Positions 13,659 through 15,032 of a stretch of DNA of 15,032 nt are shown piece by piece. Each line of letters starts with the position of its first letter. The first letter of the stretch is position 1. The notes under the pieces are model-generated. The model did no database searches. It was not told the DNA's origin and saw nothing but the letters and a program-made list of their open reading frames with translations. The stretch is from the NCBI GenBank assembly GCA_900553865.1, contig USFC01000039.1, forward strand, positions 1 to 15,032. Reading direction: 5' to 3'. A program made the position numbers and the translations under genes. The stretch is from an uncultured Clostridium sp. (GTDB taxonomy: Bacteria > Bacillota > Clostridia > TANB77 > CAG-508).

Positions 13659-14331
13659 TTATTTTTTATTCCTACTATTTCTTGGAAATAAACTTACTCT
13701 AAAGTTTTTAGTTTTTAATTCTTTTATTAAGTTTTCAACTATACTAGCATCTTTATAGAAATTATAAAATGTATTTACTGTTAAATCTGCTAATTGTATT
13801 CCATAATTTGTTTTAGAGTCATAATAAGTAATTTTAAAGTCATCATCATAAATGCAAAATTCAGTTTTCAAATACGTTTCTAAATTATTTAATTCTCCCA
13901 CTCTTATATTTCTATTATCAATACTTATAATAAACTTTATTGGCTCATCATTTTCTTGTAGATTTAATTCTGGTATTATACAATCTTGAATCAAAACTTT
14001 TACTGCATAATTAAAAAATATGTTTGAATCAACAATTTCTTTTCTCATATACTCTTTATCAAACACCTTTACACAACCATGAAAAGTTTCAATATCTTGT
14101 ATTTTATTAAATATTTGTATTTTTTCTTCTTCTGTCATATCATATGATTTAATTTCAGCATTTAAATCTAATTCTTTTGCTTTCTTTAATTTTAAATTTT
14201 CTTTTTTATATTTTGCTTTTATTTTCACTCTATCTTTTTCAAAAGAAAAATATCCACCTACTGCAAAATATCTGGTTTTACTATTTTTATGAATTGATCC
14301 GACTTTCATCTATATATACATATATTTTCAC
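13659..14331 (-). CDS. DUF3800 protein, requires +1 frameshift at codon 11
   Basis: A 223-aa protein when read with one frameshift. The start is GTG at 14331 behind AGGAG (9-nt spacing), giving MKIYVYIDES; the next bases are CGG-A, and reading GGA gives …ES-GSIHKNSKTRYFAVGGYF, the conserved YIDESG N-terminus of DUF3800. In the zero frame translation stops after 14 aa. The remaining frame (13659 to the internal ATG at 14309, 216 aa) lacks the conserved IDES aspartate/glutamate. The C-terminal half keeps IDNRN… and the YDSKTNYGIQLADLTVNTFYNFYK motif with the acidic QLAD. DUF3800 is thought to be RNase H-like and is common near mobile and defence genes; its role here is unknown. It directly follows a truncated Nudix gene. 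Confidence 0.82.
14298..14304 (-). other. AGT-CGG-A frameshift site
   Basis: The minus-strand heptamer AGT-CGG-A (Ser codon 14302-14304, CGG 14299-14301). Skipping the C joins YIDES to GSIH and restores the DUF3800 N-terminus. It is the second in-frame CGG of the window, in the same context as 3756-3762. Confidence 0.6.
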
Positions 14332-14359
14332 TTATTCTCACTCCTCGTTGCTTATTTTA

Positions 14360-14647
14360 TCATATCTTTTTATAAAAATAAATATATTTCATAGAAATAA
14401 CTAAACCTGTTGTAGGCTCCCACATACCACCTTTTATTTTATTCAATTTTCTTTGAGTCATTAAAATTTTTCCTTCTTTATTTATAATCCATATAGTAAC
14501 AGAGATTATAAATTCACCTTTATTTAAGAACGTGCCCCTTTTTCTTAGTACTATTTTACCTGTTTTTTCTCTTTTTTTATTATAAACATCAATAAATTCT
14601 TTTTTCTTTGAATTTATTGTTTGTGTTAGTTTATCATAAATAATTCT
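14360..14647 (-). pseudogene. truncated Nudix hydrolase remnant
   Basis: An open stretch of about 95 codons with no usable start codon or RBS. It reads …EFIDVYNKKREKTGKIV…, FIISVTIWIINKEGKILMTQRK and GGMWEPTTG, the N-terminal half of an IDI/YfcD-type Nudix hydrolase. The sequence leaves homology right after the WEPTTG segment and ends in …SMKYIYFYKKI-stop, so the Nudix box (GX5EX7REUXEEXGU) is absent and the product could not be catalytic. The DUF3800 start lies 29 nt beyond its stop, which suggests that arrival of that gene removed the 3' half. No second half was found downstream of DUF3800. Confidence 0.72.
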
Positions 14648-14704
14648 TTATAATTACACTTAAAATTTCCCCAAATATATATATAATTACATCAATTTTA
14701 AACA

Positions 14705-14748
14705 AAAGCCATAAAATGAACTTATAATAAAATCCATTTTATGGCTTT
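14705..14748 (-). terminator. terminator of the histidine-phosphatase gene
   Basis: AAAGCCATAAAATG (14705-14718) and CATTTTATGGCTTT (14735-14748) pair perfectly over 14 bp around a 16-nt loop. It begins 4 nt after the stop codon and ends in GGCTTTTGTTT on the minus strand. Confidence 0.75.
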
Positions 14749-14751
14749 CAA

Positions 14752-15032
14752 TTAATCTATTTGTTCTAAATTAATTAACTCATTTTTTCTAAAAGTCAAC
14801 TTTAACAAACATGGCGATTTTATGTTTAATATTGTATTTTTGTTATAGACAAGTTTAACATTTTCATTTACTGTACACCAGTTTAATAAAAAGAACTTTA
14901 TTGAGCCTCCATGACTAATTACTGCAATTCTTTTTCCTTCATATTCTTTAAGTATTTTATCAAAAAATTTATTCATCCTTTCTCTAGTTTGCTCTGCACT
15001 TTCTCCATCAGATGTTCTAAATGTTCTATCTA
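14752..15032 (-). CDS. histidine phosphatase family protein (5' part outside window)
   Basis: The 3' part of a phosphoglycerate-mutase-like histidine phosphatase, open to the window edge (93 codons seen). DRTFRTSDGES is the segment before the second catalytic region, and AVISHGG carries the second catalytic histidine of the branch. The N-terminal RHG motif with the phosphorylated histidine must lie beyond 15032. The ATG at 14976 is internal, since homology continues upstream of it. Substrate cannot be told; GpmB/PhoE/CobC-like proteins share these motifs. Transcription ends at the perfect hairpin just downstream. Confidence 0.85.
   Translation of the reverse strand, partial: DRTFRTSDGESAEQTRERMNKFFDKILKEYEGKRIAVISHGGSIKFFLLNWCTVNENVKLVYNKNTILNIKSPCLLKLTFRKNELINLEQID

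Noticed and set aside
1..15032. CRISPR arrays, rRNA, tRNA, or an intact phage or IS transposase
   Set aside because: No regularly spaced repeats, no tRNA or rRNA signatures and no intact transposase or integrase frame were seen.

Overview
The window is AT-rich DNA from an endospore-forming, low-GC Firmicute, most likely an anaerobic clostridial lineage. The evidence is a cwlJ-gerQ spore-germination pair, a pta-ackA acetate/ATP pathway, a HrcA/CIRCE-controlled clpB, AAGGAGG-type ribosome binding sites and sigma-A promoters. Almost every gene lies on the minus strand. The only plus-strand genes are in a degraded mobile-element island.

From left to right the layout is: a 69-bp REP-like repeat; ackA and pta (acetate kinase and phosphotransacetylase, one operon, with a stem-loop between them); gerQ and cwlJ (spore coat protein and cortex-lytic hydrolase); a 38-codon orphan ORF; a GltD/NfnB-like FeS flavoprotein in an operon with mutL; a second copy of the 69-bp repeat, which carries an outward promoter that probably drives mutL; a CadA-type Zn/Cd/Pb efflux ATPase and its CadC-type ArsR/SmtB repressor with an operator-overlapped promoter; and a 1.4-kb island with matched inverted ends holding an internally deleted tnpV, a KilA-N domain gene behind an exact-consensus promoter, a recombinase remnant and a 69-nt palindrome. 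Then come clpB with its CIRCE and a hairpin 5' leader, a probable free-standing small RNA (promoter, three-way junction, U-tract), a DUF3800 gene, a Nudix hydrolase remnant cut off before its catalytic box, and the 3' part of a histidine-phosphatase gene that runs off the window.

The most unusual signal is genetic-code related. Two unrelated genes, the GltD-like oxidoreductase (near its C-terminus) and the DUF3800 protein (at codon 11), each lose frame at the same heptamer, AGY-CGG-A. In both, skipping one C restores the conserved Ser-Gly reading (…ARS-GRNAA… and …YIDES-GSIH…). In a by-eye scan of all real coding frames here (roughly 4,000 codons), CGG occurs in frame nowhere else, although CGT and CGA are used. 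This fits programmed +1 frameshifting at a hungry or unassigned CGG codon. Two sequencing or assembly errors, or two real mutations, remain the competing explanations.
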